Below the pieces are notes generated by a model. It saw only the letters and a list, made by a program, of their open reading frames with translations, did no database searches and was not told the origin of the DNA. A stretch of DNA of 64,000 nt, taken from positions 62,001-126,000 of the forward strand of contig JASBRP010000032.1 of assembly GCA_030149365.1 (NCBI GenBank), written 5' to 3'. Position numbers and translations under genes: made by a program. How positions within the stretch are numbered: position 1 is the first letter of the stretch; each line of letters begins with the position of its first letter. Below, piece after piece: positions 51,917 to 61,946 of the stretch. The DNA comes from Solimonas sp. (lineage in GTDB: Bacteria > Pseudomonadota > Gammaproteobacteria > Nevskiales > Nevskiaceae).

Positions 51917-53257
51917 TTACTTCTGGCCTTCGATACGCAGCTCGGTGCGGCGGTTCAGCTGGCGGCCGGCATCGGTGTCGTTCGGAGCGACCGGCTGGGA
52001 CTCGCCGTAGCCCTTGGCGGTGAGGCCATCGGCGGCGACGCCCTGCTCGATCAGGTACTCCTTGACGGAGTTGGCACGCAGGTCGGACAGCTTGAGGTTG
52101 TACTCATCGCTGCCGACGCTGTCGGTGTGACCGGCCAGTTCCATCGGGATCTTCTTGTAGGCCACGATCTTCTTGGACACGTCGTCCAGGATCTTGCGGG
52201 CATCCGGGGTCAGGGTGGCCTTGTTGAAGTCGAACACCACGCCGGTCAGGGTCAGGACCTGCGGCAGCGCGCAACCGCGGCCGTCCACTTCCATGCCCTG
52301 CGGGGTATCCGGGCAGGCGTCATACGGGTCCAGAACGCCGTCCTGGTCCGCGTCGCCCGGCTGGCCGGCATCGACCACCTGCACGCGCTCTTCCACCACG
52401 GCCAGCGGGGTGACCGGGCCGTCGCCACGCTGCAGCGGCAGTTCCAGACCCAGGCCGACCTTCACGTCCTGGCGCTTGTCGAGATAGTCGAAAGCGTCGT
52501 AGACATAGCGGGCTTCAAGGCGCAGGCGGAAGCCGAAATCGCTGATCGGGCCCGTCAGGAAGCCCACGCCGGCGTTGGCGGCCCAGCTCATGTCGTCCTC
52601 GTCATCCGGCACGACGTCGGTGTAGGTCGCGGCAGCGCCGATCAGCACGAACGGCGTGAAGCTCAGGCGGTCGCCGAAGGAGTACACCAGGTCCGCGCCC
52701 AGGCCGTAGCGGTAGAAGTCGGTGGCGCCCTGGACGTCGGTTTCGATGACGTCGGAGGTGAAATTGCCTTCAACGTACCAATTGCCGGACAGGTTCCAGC
52801 CACGGATCAGCTGCAGGCCGATAGCGCGCTCGATCGAGCTGATCGGGGTGTCGCCGACGAAGGTGTAGGTGCCCAGCAGGCTGACGTAGTCGGTGACCTG
52901 CGGACCGGGGGCTTCCGCGGCTTCGGTCGTCTCGACCGTCTCCGTGGTGGTTTCGGTGACCGTCTCGGTGACGGTCTCGGTCAGGGTGGCTTCGACCGGA
53001 GCAGCTTCGGCGGCCACGGCTTCCTCGGCAACAGCCTCGGGAGCGGCTTCAACCGGAGCAGCTTCGGCGGTCGCCTCCGCGGGGGCAGCCTCCGCGGTGG
53101 CTTCAGCCGGTGCAGCCTCGGCAGGAGCGGCTTCGGCCGGCACTGCCTCGCTGACGACGGCTTCTTCGACCGGGGCTTCGGTGGCCGGGTCCTGCGCATA
53201 CGCCATCGGCGTCAGCACAAGGCAGGCGAGGGGGAGTTGTTTCAGCAACGCTTTCAT
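51917..53257 (-). CDS. OmpA family protein with Ala/Glu/Pro-rich N-terminal spacer
   Basis: 446 aa. Signal peptide to about residue 21 (MAYA-QD), then ~90 residues of Ala, Glu, Pro, Val and Thr with short repeats such as AEAAPAEA and TETVTET. A beta-barrel (about 115-300) follows, with a thrombospondin-type-3-like DADQDGVLDPYDACPDTPQG hinge and a C-terminal OmpA/peptidoglycan-binding domain (VFDFNKATLTPDA, LAGHTDSVGSDEYN, GYGESQPV, NRRTEL). The low-complexity spacer before the barrel is unusual. Ribosome site CAGGAG. Links the outer membrane to peptidoglycan. Confidence 0.93.
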   Translation of the reverse strand: MKALLKQLPLACLVLTPMAYAQDPATEAPVEEAVVSEAVPAEAAPAEAAPAEATAEAAPAEATAEAAPVEAAPEAVAEEAVAAEAAPVEATLTETVTETVTETTTETVETTEAAEAPGPQVTDYVSLLGTYTFVGDTPISSIERAIGLQLIRGWNLSGNWYVEGNFTSDVIETDVQGATDFYRYGLGADLVYSFGDRLSFTPFVLIGAAATYTDVVPDDEDDMSWAANAGVGFLTGPISDFGFRLRLEARYVYDAFDYLDKRQDVKVGLGLELPLQRGDGPVTPLAVVEERVQVVDAGQPGDADQDGVLDPYDACPDTPQGMEVDGRGCALPQVLTLTGVVFDFNKATLTPDARKILDDVSKKIVAYKKIPMELAGHTDSVGSDEYNLKLSDLRANSVKEYLIEQGVAADGLTAKGYGESQPVAPNDTDAGRQLNRRTELRIEGQK

Positions 53258-53374
53258 CGTGACTCTCCTGATTGTTGGGGTGGGCACGAACAGTGCCTGC
53301 GGAGCGGGTAGGAAGACCGTTCCGGGGTGCGTTTCTATTATTTGACGACTTTAAGGCGGAATGCCTGAATGCAT

Positions 53375-53404
53375 GATATATCGTGACGGGGGTCACTCAA
53401 GCAA
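53375..53404 (-). promoter_or_regulatory. Candidate promoter for the OmpA-family gene
   Basis: TTGCTT and TATATC with an 18-nt spacer on the minus strand (three and four of six consensus bases). Confidence 0.35.
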
Positions 53405-53427
53405 GTTCGGGTTGAACGAGCGTTTTA

Positions 53428-53457
53428 GTGACAACCCCATCCGATATTTCTTACATT
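53428..53457 (+). promoter_or_regulatory. Candidate promoter for the lipoprotein gene
   Basis: GTGACA and TACATT with an 18-nt spacer (five and four of six consensus bases), giving a leader of about 108 nt. Confidence 0.4.
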
Positions 53458-53571
53458 ACAGGCGGATAGGCCTGGGGCATGATACTACCGGTTGGGCCGG
53501 CAGGCACTATCCCAGAAGCGGTCAACAAGAACGCCGAATCCCTCACCCCTTTGACAGTGGAGATGTACAAA

Positions 53572-54411
53572 ATGAACATGAAGCTCCCCCAGGCCTGCGG
53601 CATTGCGCTGCTCGCCCTCTCCGGCCTGATGCTGGCCGGCTGCGAAGCCAACGGCGATGGTCCTCTGGGCACTGTCGGCGGCACCGGCCCTGAGGGCAAC
53701 GGCACCGCCCCGGTGGGCGGCGGCGGCGACACCAACGGCAGCGGTGACATCGACCAGGGCGAGTTCCCCAACCCGATCGATCCCAGCGCGCCGGGCGTGG
53801 GCAACGACATCAGCACCGACGGCAGCAACGGCAACCCGAACACCGATCTGCGCGGCTTTGTGTGCCGCAACAGCGCCCAGAAGGACTTCGGTGCGACCAC
53901 CGAGGTCACGGCCAACGGTCTGGTCGGCGACGCCCTGAGCGGCCTGCTGACCAGCCTCGGCGGTGGTGCCGTTCCTGGCCTGATCAACAGCGTGTCGGAG
54001 CCGGACAACGCCATTGACGGCCGCCTCGACAGCTATGCCTCGATGGATCTGGTCGCGGCGCTGCTGGTGCCCCAGATCGACTCCCTGGACCTGACGGTCC
54101 ACCTGCCGGGCAAGGTGCCGGCGGGCGGCTATGCCGCGTTCCCTGTGTCGCTGCCGCCGTCGGTCGCTACGCTCACCCTGCTGGGCACCCTCACGGTCGA
54201 CACGTTCCTGGATGGCACCGCCACTGGCGAAACCGTGACCAAGAGCATCACCCGTCTCAGCCTGCTGGGCCTGGGCGATCCGGACTACGGCTTCATCGGC
54301 TTCAAGACCACGCTGCCGTACAACAGCGCCCGCATCCGCGTCGGTGCATCGCTCCTGTCGGTGTCCACGAATCCGGTTCGCGTGCACGAGATGTGCACCG
54401 CGCGCCAGTAA
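53572..54411 (+). CDS. Hypothetical lipoprotein with Gly/Asn/Asp-rich linker
   Basis: 279 aa. The signal sequence has lipobox LMLAGC. A ~75-residue linker very rich in Gly, Asn, Asp and Thr follows, then an apparent beta-rich domain (about 95-279) with hydrophobic repeats such as LVGDALSGLLTSLGGG and LTLLGTLTVDTFLDG. Cys residues near both ends of that domain (FVCRN, HEMCTA) may form a disulfide. The start at 53572 has GGAG 9 nt upstream; ATGs at 53563 and 53578 are alternatives. Outer-membrane or surface anchored. No family recognised. Confidence 0.82.
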   Translation: MNMKLPQACGIALLALSGLMLAGCEANGDGPLGTVGGTGPEGNGTAPVGGGGDTNGSGDIDQGEFPNPIDPSAPGVGNDISTDGSNGNPNTDLRGFVCRNSAQKDFGATTEVTANGLVGDALSGLLTSLGGGAVPGLINSVSEPDNAIDGRLDSYASMDLVAALLVPQIDSLDLTVHLPGKVPAGGYAAFPVSLPPSVATLTLLGTLTVDTFLDGTATGETVTKSITRLSLLGLGDPDYGFIGFKTTLPYNSARIRVGASLLSVSTNPVRVHEMCTARQ

Positions 54412-54427
54412 GGTTTTCGCGGATGTG

Positions 54428-54458
54428 AAAAAGGCGCGGCTTCGGCCGCGCCTTTTTT
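54428..54458 (+). terminator. Rho-independent terminator of the lipoprotein gene
   Basis: AAAAAGGCGCGGC TTCG GCCGCGCC followed by T6. The 8-bp GC stem extends by A-T pairs and could also work on the minus strand. Confidence 0.93.
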
Positions 54459-54638
54459 GTTGCCTGTCGGCGCGCGTGGGCCGTAGGCAAAGGCGCCGTG
54501 CCCGTCGCCACCAGCCTTCCTGGATGACAGCACGTAGGCCGCCGATCCGGACGTCCGGCACGCAGATGCCCGGCGCTCAGGGGTCATAGGGGACAGGAAC
54601 CGCCCTTCCCAGGGCCTCCTGCGCCGCTTCTGCCCCGT

Positions 54639-55823
54639 TCAGGCCGAGCCGCGCAGGGCTTCCACCACCGGCAGGCGCGCTGCCTTCAGGGCCGGGAAGA
54701 ATCCGCCGATGGCGCCGATCAGCAGCGCCCAGGTCACGCCCTGGCGCAGCAGGTCCGGCGTCACCTGGAAGGCGAAGGCCACCTGGCTGAAGGTCTGGAA
54801 ATTCAGGGTCGAGACGCTGTAGCCGTTGAACACCACGTAGGCGATGGCCGCGCCCAGCAAACCGCCGGCCAGCGACAGCAGCATGGCCTCGATCATCACC
54901 GACACCACCACCGGCGCGCCGCCGAAGCCGATGGCGCGCAGCGTGGCGATCTCCACCGTGCGTGTCGATACCGCCGCGTACATGGTGTTGAGCGCGCCGA
55001 ACAGTGCGCCGATCGCCATGATCACGCCCACGGTATAGCCCAGGCCGTTGATCAGGCCGTTGAGCGCCTTGGAGCGCGAGGAGTAGTAGTCCGGCTCCTT
55101 CTGCACGCCGGGATTCAGGCGCGGGTCGGTAGTCAGCGCGTCCTTGAAGCGCTGGAAATCCTGCTCGGACTCCAACTGCGCGGTCACCGAGGTCGGGGCG
55201 CCGCGCTTGGCCGCCTGCATCAGCGTCTCGGCGTCGGTCCACAGCTCGGACTCGTGCACGTCGCCGCCGCTGTCGAAGAAGCCGACGATGGTCCAGTCGC
55301 CGTCGCGCAAGGGCAGCTTGCCGCCAAGCTCCATGCCGGCGAACTGGTCGCGCGCGCCGCGGCCCACGATCACCTCGTACACCCCCGGCTTGAACATGCG
55401 GCCTTCCACCAGCCGGGTCTCCGGGCGCACCTCCAGCACGTGGGGCTCCGTGCCGCGCAGCACCACGTTGGTCGGCTCGGTCTGCCCCTTGCGCGGCAGT
55501 CCGGCCAGCAGGTAGACCTCGGCCACCGCCAGCGGCCGTCCGTCGCTGCCCGCGCGGATGCCCGGGGCCTGCTTGATGATGGTCACCTGCTCGCGGAACA
55601 ACACGCTGGAAAGTTCATCATTGGCGCCGCCGCGCAAGACGATCACACGGTCCGGCCGGCCGGTGCTGTTGAGCGTGGACTGGAAGCCCTTGGCCATCGA
55701 CAGCAGCGCCACCATCACGCCGACCACGCCGGCGATGCCGATGACGATCACCAGCGAGGCCCCGAGCCGCTGCGGCACGGCGCGGAGGTTCATCAAGGTT
55801 ACCGCCCAGATCTGCTGGAGCAT
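54639..55823 (-). CDS. ABC transporter permease (MacB/FtsX family), second subunit
   Basis: 394 aa. One N-terminal helix (SLVIVIGIAGVVGVMVALL), a large periplasmic MacB-PCD-like domain, and three C-terminal helices in the FtsX domain (VGVIMAIGALFGALNTMYAAVSTRTVEIATLRAIGFGG). The last gene of the HlyD-ATPase-permease-permease cluster, but separated from the first permease by a 269-bp repeat element, which may affect its expression. Confidence 0.9.
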   Translation of the reverse strand: MLQQIWAVTLMNLRAVPQRLGASLVIVIGIAGVVGVMVALLSMAKGFQSTLNSTGRPDRVIVLRGGANDELSSVLFREQVTIIKQAPGIRAGSDGRPLAVAEVYLLAGLPRKGQTEPTNVVLRGTEPHVLEVRPETRLVEGRMFKPGVYEVIVGRGARDQFAGMELGGKLPLRDGDWTIVGFFDSGGDVHESELWTDAETLMQAAKRGAPTSVTAQLESEQDFQRFKDALTTDPRLNPGVQKEPDYYSSRSKALNGLINGLGYTVGVIMAIGALFGALNTMYAAVSTRTVEIATLRAIGFGGAPVVVSVMIEAMLLSLAGGLLGAAIAYVVFNGYSVSTLNFQTFSQVAFAFQVTPDLLRQGVTWALLIGAIGGFFPALKAARLPVVEALRGSA

Positions 55824-56155
55824 GGTGGGTCTTTAGCTGGTTTGAAATTCCCGGGCCATGGATGGCCCGGATCCTGTCATGGACGACGCTAGGGCCTGTT
55901 AACGCTACCGCAGTCGCTGCGACGGAGACTGTTTTGGCGCAGGGCTATGTTCCGGGACGCGCCGTGTACTCTACGTACATCAGCGGCTCGGGACGACGCC
56001 CTGCGCCAAAACAGTTTCGCCCCTTCGGGGTGCGCCGGATTTTCGGCCATGCGGCGTTGCTCCTCAGTCATTTGGCACCACCAAACTCCTTCGTCGCGTC
56101 TAGCCTGGCCGAAAATCCGGCAGCATCGCAGCGACTGCGGTAGCGTTAACAGGCC
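55824..56155. other. Intergenic interval between permeases, mostly occupied by the MITE-like element
   Basis: 332 bp. Apart from the element (55890-56158) it holds only ~65 bp upstream of the second permease. I see no separate promoter. Confidence 0.6.
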
Positions 56156-56158
56156 CTA
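55890..56158. mobile_element. MITE-like palindromic element, 33-bp perfect terminal inverted repeats
   Basis: The terminal repeats at 55890-55922 (TAGGGCCTGTTAACGCTACC...) and 56126-56158 are perfectly complementary over 33 bp. Inside are two further perfect inverted repeats: a 17-bp pair (55929-55945 / 55998-56014, CTGTTTTGGCGCAGGGC) and a 16-bp pair (56034-56049 / 56106-56121, GCCGGATTTTCGGCCA), plus a CCCC-TTC-GGGG hairpin near 56021-56031. There is no ORF with a transposase motif. The ends read TA-GGGCC...GGCCC-TA, consistent with a TA target duplication. The right end forms the stop codon of the first permease. Confidence 0.8.
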
Positions 56159-57307
56159 ATGAGCGGAGAGGGCGTTGACGATATCCAGCCTCATCGCGCG
56201 CCAGGCCGGTGGGAATCCGACGACGACGGCCAGCAGCGCCGCCACGCCCGCACCCATCAGCCAGACCTCCGGCGGCATGTAGAGCCCCGGCACCTTGGAG
56301 GCCAACCCCGGCATCAGCAGGGTGGCAATGCCCAGGCCGACCAGCGCCGCGATCAGGCACAGCAGCAGCGATTCGGTGAGCACCAGCGCCAGCACGCTGC
56401 GGTCGGAGAAGCCGATGGTCTTGAGTACCGCCAGCTCCGGGATGCGCTCCCGCACCGACTGCATCATGGTGTTGCCGGTCAGGAACAGCAGCGTAAAGAA
56501 CACCGCGCCGAGGATCGACTGGATGATCATCTGGATGTCGCCCATCTGCTTCATGAAGGACTGGTTGAAGGCCTTCTCCGAATCCGTGCGGGTTTCCTTG
56601 GGCGAGTTGGCGAACTGCCGGTCGATGGCCGCGGCCACGCTGCCGGACTCGGCCGGATCGGAAATCTTCTCCAGGTACCAGCCGACGTACCCCTGGCCGA
56701 ACTGGCGCGCCTCGTCGAAGTAATCGAAGCGGAACAGCATCACCTCCGCCTGCGCCTTGGCGTTCTCGTCCTTGCCGTCAAGCAGGCCGACGATGTCGAA
56801 CTCCCAGTCGTTGCGCCCGTCGCGCTTGGGCCAGATCGAGGCCTGGATGGGAACGCGATCGCCCACCTTCCAGCCGAATTTCTCGGCCAGGCCCTTGCCC
56901 ACCAGCGCGCCGGCCTTGTTGCGAGCCCATTCCTTGCGCGCGGCTTCGTCGACAATGAACTCGCTGTACATGTCCAGGTAGGTCTCATGGTCCACCGCCA
57001 GCTGCGGGAACATGTTGCGTTCGTTCTGGTAGACGCCGCCGAACCAGCTGGCGTGCGTCGCCAACTGCACGCCAGGCGTGGACTTGATGCGCGAGTAGTA
57101 GCCCAGCGGCAGGATCTCGGTGAAGGAGAACTTGCCGGCGGTGAACAGGCGGTCCGCGCCGGCGATCTCGAAGGACCGGGTCATGCTCACCGCCACCGCC
57201 TGCAGCATGCCGAACAGCAGGAAGGCCACGATGATCGACAGCATGGTGTAGATCGTGCGCGGCTTCTTGCGCCACAGGGCGGACCAGATCAGGGGGAAGT
57301 ACTTCAT
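56156..57307 (-). CDS. ABC transporter permease (MacB/FtsX family), first subunit
   Basis: 383 aa with the same topology as the other permease: one N-terminal helix, a large periplasmic domain, three C-terminal helices (ILGAVFFTLLFLTGNTMMQSVRERIPELAVLKTIGFSD). The sequence is only distantly related to the second permease. Its TAG stop lies in the terminal repeat of the adjacent element; the C-terminus (DIVNALSAH) still looks complete for the family, so truncation is minimal. Confidence 0.9.
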   Translation of the reverse strand: MKYFPLIWSALWRKKPRTIYTMLSIIVAFLLFGMLQAVAVSMTRSFEIAGADRLFTAGKFSFTEILPLGYYSRIKSTPGVQLATHASWFGGVYQNERNMFPQLAVDHETYLDMYSEFIVDEAARKEWARNKAGALVGKGLAEKFGWKVGDRVPIQASIWPKRDGRNDWEFDIVGLLDGKDENAKAQAEVMLFRFDYFDEARQFGQGYVGWYLEKISDPAESGSVAAAIDRQFANSPKETRTDSEKAFNQSFMKQMGDIQMIIQSILGAVFFTLLFLTGNTMMQSVRERIPELAVLKTIGFSDRSVLALVLTESLLLCLIAALVGLGIATLLMPGLASKVPGLYMPPEVWLMGAGVAALLAVVVGFPPAWRAMRLDIVNALSAH

Positions 57308-57315
57308 GGCCTAAG

Positions 57316-57338
57316 CCCCTCTCCCCTCGGGAGAGGGG
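57316..57338. repeat. CCCTCTCCC...GGGAGAGGG hairpin repeat upstream of the first permease
   Basis: CCCCTCTCCC CTC GGGAGAGGGG followed by TTGGGGTGAGGG. A second shared block, CCGTCCATGGCGAGAC (57391-57406), matches the one after the 22313 hairpin. It lies 9 bp from the permease start codon, inside the ATPase-permease gap. Confidence 0.7.
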
Positions 57339-57473
57339 TTGGGGTGAGGGAACACCCTTGGCTACTGCTGGTGCCGTAAGTTCGGTGGCGCCGTCCATGG
57401 CGAGACCTCTGCTCGCCCATTAAGCCACGGGGCGGCCATCCATGGCCGCCCGCGCGCTGGGGAGTTGTGCCAT

Positions 57474-58159
<686 letters not shown>

Positions 58160-58163
<4 letters not shown>

Positions 58164-59395
58164 GGCGCTGACTCCTTCTTCAGGCGGACCTTGGTGCCGT
58201 CCTTGAACTGCGCGAAATCGCCCACCGCCAGGCTTTCGCCGCCGCGCAGGCCACCGATCACGCTGGTTTCACCGTTGCTGCTGCCGCCGAGCTTGACCGC
58301 GCGGCGCTCCAGCGTCAGGTCCGGGCGCAGGATGTAGACCACGCCATCCTCGCCGGCCTTCTGCACGGACTGAGCCGGCACCAGAACGCCCTGCGGTTGC
58401 TGCTCCTTCTTCTCCGTCTCCTGCTCGCGGAAGGACACGCGCACGCCCATCTCCGGCAGGATGCGCGGGTCCTTCTGCCTGAAGCCCACGCGCACCTTGA
58501 CCGTGGCCTTGCTGCGGTCGGCGGTGGGGATCACCGCGATCACCTCGCAGGGGATCTCCCAGTCCGGGTAGGCATTGAGCCGAGCCGCCGCCGGCTGGCC
58601 GGCCTGCACGCGGTTGATGAAGTTCTCGTTGACGTCGACCTCGATCTCCAGCGATTCCATGTCCACCAGGGTGCCGATGCCGGTGCGCGTGCCGGCGCCG
58701 CCGGCCGACAGCGGCGAGATCATCTCGCCCGGCTGCGCGTTCTTCAGCGTGATCACGCCGGCGAAGGGGGCACGCACCACCGTATCCTCCAGGGCGCGCT
58801 GCTGCACCGAGACGCCGCGCTCGGATACGGTGATGTTCTGCCGGGCGGTATCCAGCTGCGCGCGCAGGCCGTCGGCATTGGCCTGGGCGGTGTCCAGCGC
58901 CTGCTGGCTCAGCAGCTTGCGCTCGGCCAGTTCGCGCGTGCGCAGGAGCTGGCGGTCGGCCTCGGCCAGCTGGACCTGCACCGTGGCCAGCTGGGAGCGC
59001 GAGGCGGCGAGCTGCGACTGCGCCAGTGCCAGCTGTGCCTGGGCGTTGCTGTCATCGATCCGGGCCAGCACCTGTCCCTGCTCGACGCGCCGGCCCTCCT
59101 CCAGCAGCACCTCGATGACCTTGCCGGTGACCTTGGAGGACACCGTGGCCTGACGCCTGGCGACCACGTAGCCGGAAGCATCCAGCACCGAGGCGCTGGC
59201 ACCGGGGCCGGCGGCACGGGCCTGCACGGCGGTGACCTCGGGCGGCTTCTCGCCGCCGAACAGGGCGGCGGCGGCCACGAGGATCGCCAGCAGCACCGCC
59301 CCGATCAGCAGCCAGCGCTTCCAGGAGCTGGGCTGCGGCGCACGGGCGGAATGGTCGATACGCAGCTGTTCGAGCAGGGCAGACTTGTCGTTCAT
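58160..59395 (-). CDS. HlyD/MacA-type periplasmic adaptor protein
   Basis: 411 aa. N-terminal membrane helix (LLIGAVLLAILVAAAALF, about 28-46), a biotinyl-lipoyl-like half-motif (ASGYVVARRQATVSSKVTGKV), a long coiled coil (about 115-190, rich in Gln, Ala and Leu), and beta domains to the end. First gene of the exporter operon. Exported substrate unknown; an outer-membrane factor is not encoded nearby. Confidence 0.93.
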
Positions 59396-59512
59396 AGAAG
59401 TTATAAATGGCTCTCCGCCGGCGTTTATACACGAAGCCGGCCGAGGCCGGCCCCCACCGGCCCGGAACGGCGATTCGGTATGCTGGGAACCCTCGACCAT
59501 GGAAGGAACCGC

Positions 59513-61945
59513 ATGATCTGGCTCCTGTTGCTGATCGCCCTGAGTGTGGCGCTGGCCTGGCGCCGGAGCTCGCCCCGCACCGCCATCACGATGTACGCGG
59601 TATTCCTGCTGGCCTATGCCGCCGGCGGCGGCTCCTGGACCCTGTTCTTCCTGGGCGTGCTGCTGCTGGCCGTGGCCGGCACGGTATTGCTGAACCCGCC
59701 CCTGCGCCAGGAATGGCTGACCCGCCCGGCCCTCGAATACTTCCGCCGCGTGATGCCGGAGGTCAGTCCCACCGAGCAGGCCGCGCTGGACGCCGGCACG
59801 GTCTGGTGGGACGGTGAACTGTTCTCCGGCCGGCCGCAGTGGGATCGGCTTTACGGCCTGCCATCGCCGCAACTGGCGGCCGAGGAACAGGCCTTCCTGG
59901 ACGGTCCCGTGGCGGCCTTCTGCGCCCTCTGCGACGACTGGCGCATCACCACCGCGGATCGTGACCTGTCCCCCGAGGCCTGGGCCCACCTGAAGCGTCA
60001 CGGCTTCTTCGGCATGATCATCCCGAAGGACTACGGCGGCCTGGGTTTCGGCGCGCTGGCCCATTCGGCGGTGCTGAACCGCATCGCGTCCAGCCCCGGC
60101 GGCGTCACTGCCGCCTCCATCGTCGCCGTGCCCAATTCCCTGGGCCCCGCAGAACTGCTGCTGCACTACGGCACCGAGGAGCAGAAGCAGCACTACCTGC
60201 CGCGGCTGGCCACGGGCGAGGAAATTCCCTGCTTCGCGCTGACCTCGCCCTGGGCCGGCTCCGACGCCGGTGCCATCCCCGACCTTGGCCTGGTCTGCCG
60301 CGGCCAGTGGCAGGGGCGGGAGACGCTGGGCATGCGCCTCACGTTCGACAAGCGCTACATCACCCTGGCACCGGTGGCCACGCTGGTGGGCCTGGCCTTC
60401 CGCCTCTATGACCCGGAGCAGTTGCTCGGCGGCGGGCGCGAGCTGGGCCTGTGCTGTGCCCTGATCCCGCGCGATACCCCGGGCCTGCAGATCGGCACGC
60501 GCCACTGGCCGCTGGACAACCCCTTCATGAATGGCCCGGTGCGCGGCAGCGAGCTGTTCGTGCCGCTGGACTTCATCATCGGCGGCCCGGCGCGCATCGG
60601 GCAGGGCTGGCGCATGCTGATGGAATGCCTGGCCGCCGGCCGGGCCATCTCCCTGCCCTCCAACACCGCCGGACAGGCCACCATGGCCGCGCTGGCCAGC
60701 GGCGCCTACGCGCGCATCCGCCGCCAGTTCGGCCAGCCGGTGGGCAGCTTCGAGGCGGTGCAGGAGCAGCTCGCGCGCCTCGGTGCCCAGGCCTATGCGG
60801 TGCAGGCCGTGCGCCAGCTCACCGCGCAGGCGGTGGAGCTGGGCGAAAAGCCGGCGGTGCCCTCCGCCATCGCCAAGTCCTTCTGCAGCGAGACCGCCCA
60901 GGACTCGCTCAAGCGCGCCATGGACATCCATGCCGGCAAGGGCGTCATGCTGGGGCCCTCCAACTGGCTCGCGCGTGCCTTCCAGGGCACCCCGGTGGCG
61001 ATCACGGTGGAAGGCGCCAACCTGCTGACGCGCGGCATGATCCTGTTCGGCCAGGGCGCGCTGCGCTGCCACCCCTACCTGCGCGACGAGATCGCCGCCG
61101 CCGCCGAGCCCAATGCCGCGCTGGGGCTGGAGCGCTTCGACGCGCTGCTGATGGCGCATGCCGGCCACGCCTTGCAGGCCGGCGCGCGCAGCCTGGTGTC
61201 GGGTCTCACGCTGGCACGCTGGGGCCAGGCGCCGGGCGATACCGCCATGCGCCGCATCGCGCTGCGCGCCGAGCGCTACAGCGCCGCGCTGGCGCTGTGC
61301 ACCGAGCTGACGCTGGCCGCGGTCGGTGGCGGCCTGAAGCTGCGAGAAAGCCTGTCGGCCCGGCTCGGCGACGTGCTCACCGGGCTTTACGTGGTCAGCG
61401 CCGTCTTGCGCCGCTATGAGCAGGACGGCCGCCCGGCCGAGGACCTGCCGCTGCTGCAGGCCGTCTGCGACGAGCAGTTCCTGCGCATCGAAACCGCGCT
61501 CGACGGACTGCTGCTGAACCTGCCGCGCCGCCCGCTGGCCTGGCTCGGCCGCCTGCTCGTGTTCCCGCTCGGGCGCCACGCACGCGCCGCGGACGATGCC
61601 ACCGCCCAGCGCATCGCCACCGCCCTGCAGCAGCCCGGTGGCCTGCGCCTGCGCCTGGCCGCGGGCCTGCACGATGCCGCTGCCTCACCGCTGGGCCGGC
61701 TCGATGCCGCCATGATGCAGGCGATCAATGCCGAGCCCCTGATGCGCAAGCTGCAACAGGCGCAGCGCGCCGGGCGCCTGCAGCACCCGCATCCGCTGGA
61801 GCGGATCGAGGAAGCGCGCGAGGCCGGCGTGCTGGCCGAGGACGAGTCGCGCCAGTTGCGCGCGGCCCTGCAGGCCGCCGAAGCTCTCTGCGCGGTCGAC
61901 GAATTCGACGCACGCCTGGAACAGGTCCTGACCCCTTCGCCCTGA
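59513..61945 (+). CDS. fadE: Acyl-CoA dehydrogenase FadE
   Basis: 810 aa, the characteristic length of gammaproteobacterial FadE (~815). Two N-terminal membrane helices (MIWLLLLIALSVALAW, VFLLAYAAGGGSWTLFFLGVLLL) are followed by the acyl-CoA dehydrogenase fold (FFGMIIPKDYGGLGF, ALTSPWAGSDA, GPARIGQGWRMLMECL, EGANLLTRGM) and the FadE-specific C-terminal domain. The ATG follows AAGGAA. Catalyses the first beta-oxidation step. It is 1 nt from glpD and is therefore co-transcribed. Confidence 0.96.
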   Translation: MIWLLLLIALSVALAWRRSSPRTAITMYAVFLLAYAAGGGSWTLFFLGVLLLAVAGTVLLNPPLRQEWLTRPALEYFRRVMPEVSPTEQAALDAGTVWWDGELFSGRPQWDRLYGLPSPQLAAEEQAFLDGPVAAFCALCDDWRITTADRDLSPEAWAHLKRHGFFGMIIPKDYGGLGFGALAHSAVLNRIASSPGGVTAASIVAVPNSLGPAELLLHYGTEEQKQHYLPRLATGEEIPCFALTSPWAGSDAGAIPDLGLVCRGQWQGRETLGMRLTFDKRYITLAPVATLVGLAFRLYDPEQLLGGGRELGLCCALIPRDTPGLQIGTRHWPLDNPFMNGPVRGSELFVPLDFIIGGPARIGQGWRMLMECLAAGRAISLPSNTAGQATMAALASGAYARIRRQFGQPVGSFEAVQEQLARLGAQAYAVQAVRQLTAQAVELGEKPAVPSAIAKSFCSETAQDSLKRAMDIHAGKGVMLGPSNWLARAFQGTPVAITVEGANLLTRGMILFGQGALRCHPYLRDEIAAAAEPNAALGLERFDALLMAHAGHALQAGARSLVSGLTLARWGQAPGDTAMRRIALRAERYSAALALCTELTLAAVGGGLKLRESLSARLGDVLTGLYVVSAVLRRYEQDGRPAEDLPLLQAVCDEQFLRIETALDGLLLNLPRRPLAWLGRLLVFPLGRHARAADDATAQRIATALQQPGGLRLRLAAGLHDAAASPLGRLDAAMMQAINAEPLMRKLQQAQRAGRLQHPHPLERIEEAREAGVLAEDESRQLRAALQAAEALCAVDEFDARLEQVLTPSP

Positions 61946-61946
61946 G

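Larger units (their letters stand above)
53258..53571. other. Divergent promoter region, OmpA / lipoprotein
   Basis: 314 bp without a gene, notably AT-rich between 53330 and 53470. Candidate promoters on both strands are listed separately. A 14-bp palindrome GTGAC-GGGG-GTCAC at 53383-53396 lies in the spacer of the OmpA-side promoter and could be an operator. Confidence 0.5.

Noticed and set aside
52980-53200. Short tandem repeats considered as a CRISPR or VNTR array
   Set aside because: They are codon-level Ala/Glu/Pro repeats inside the OmpA-family gene, with no spacers of uniform size.
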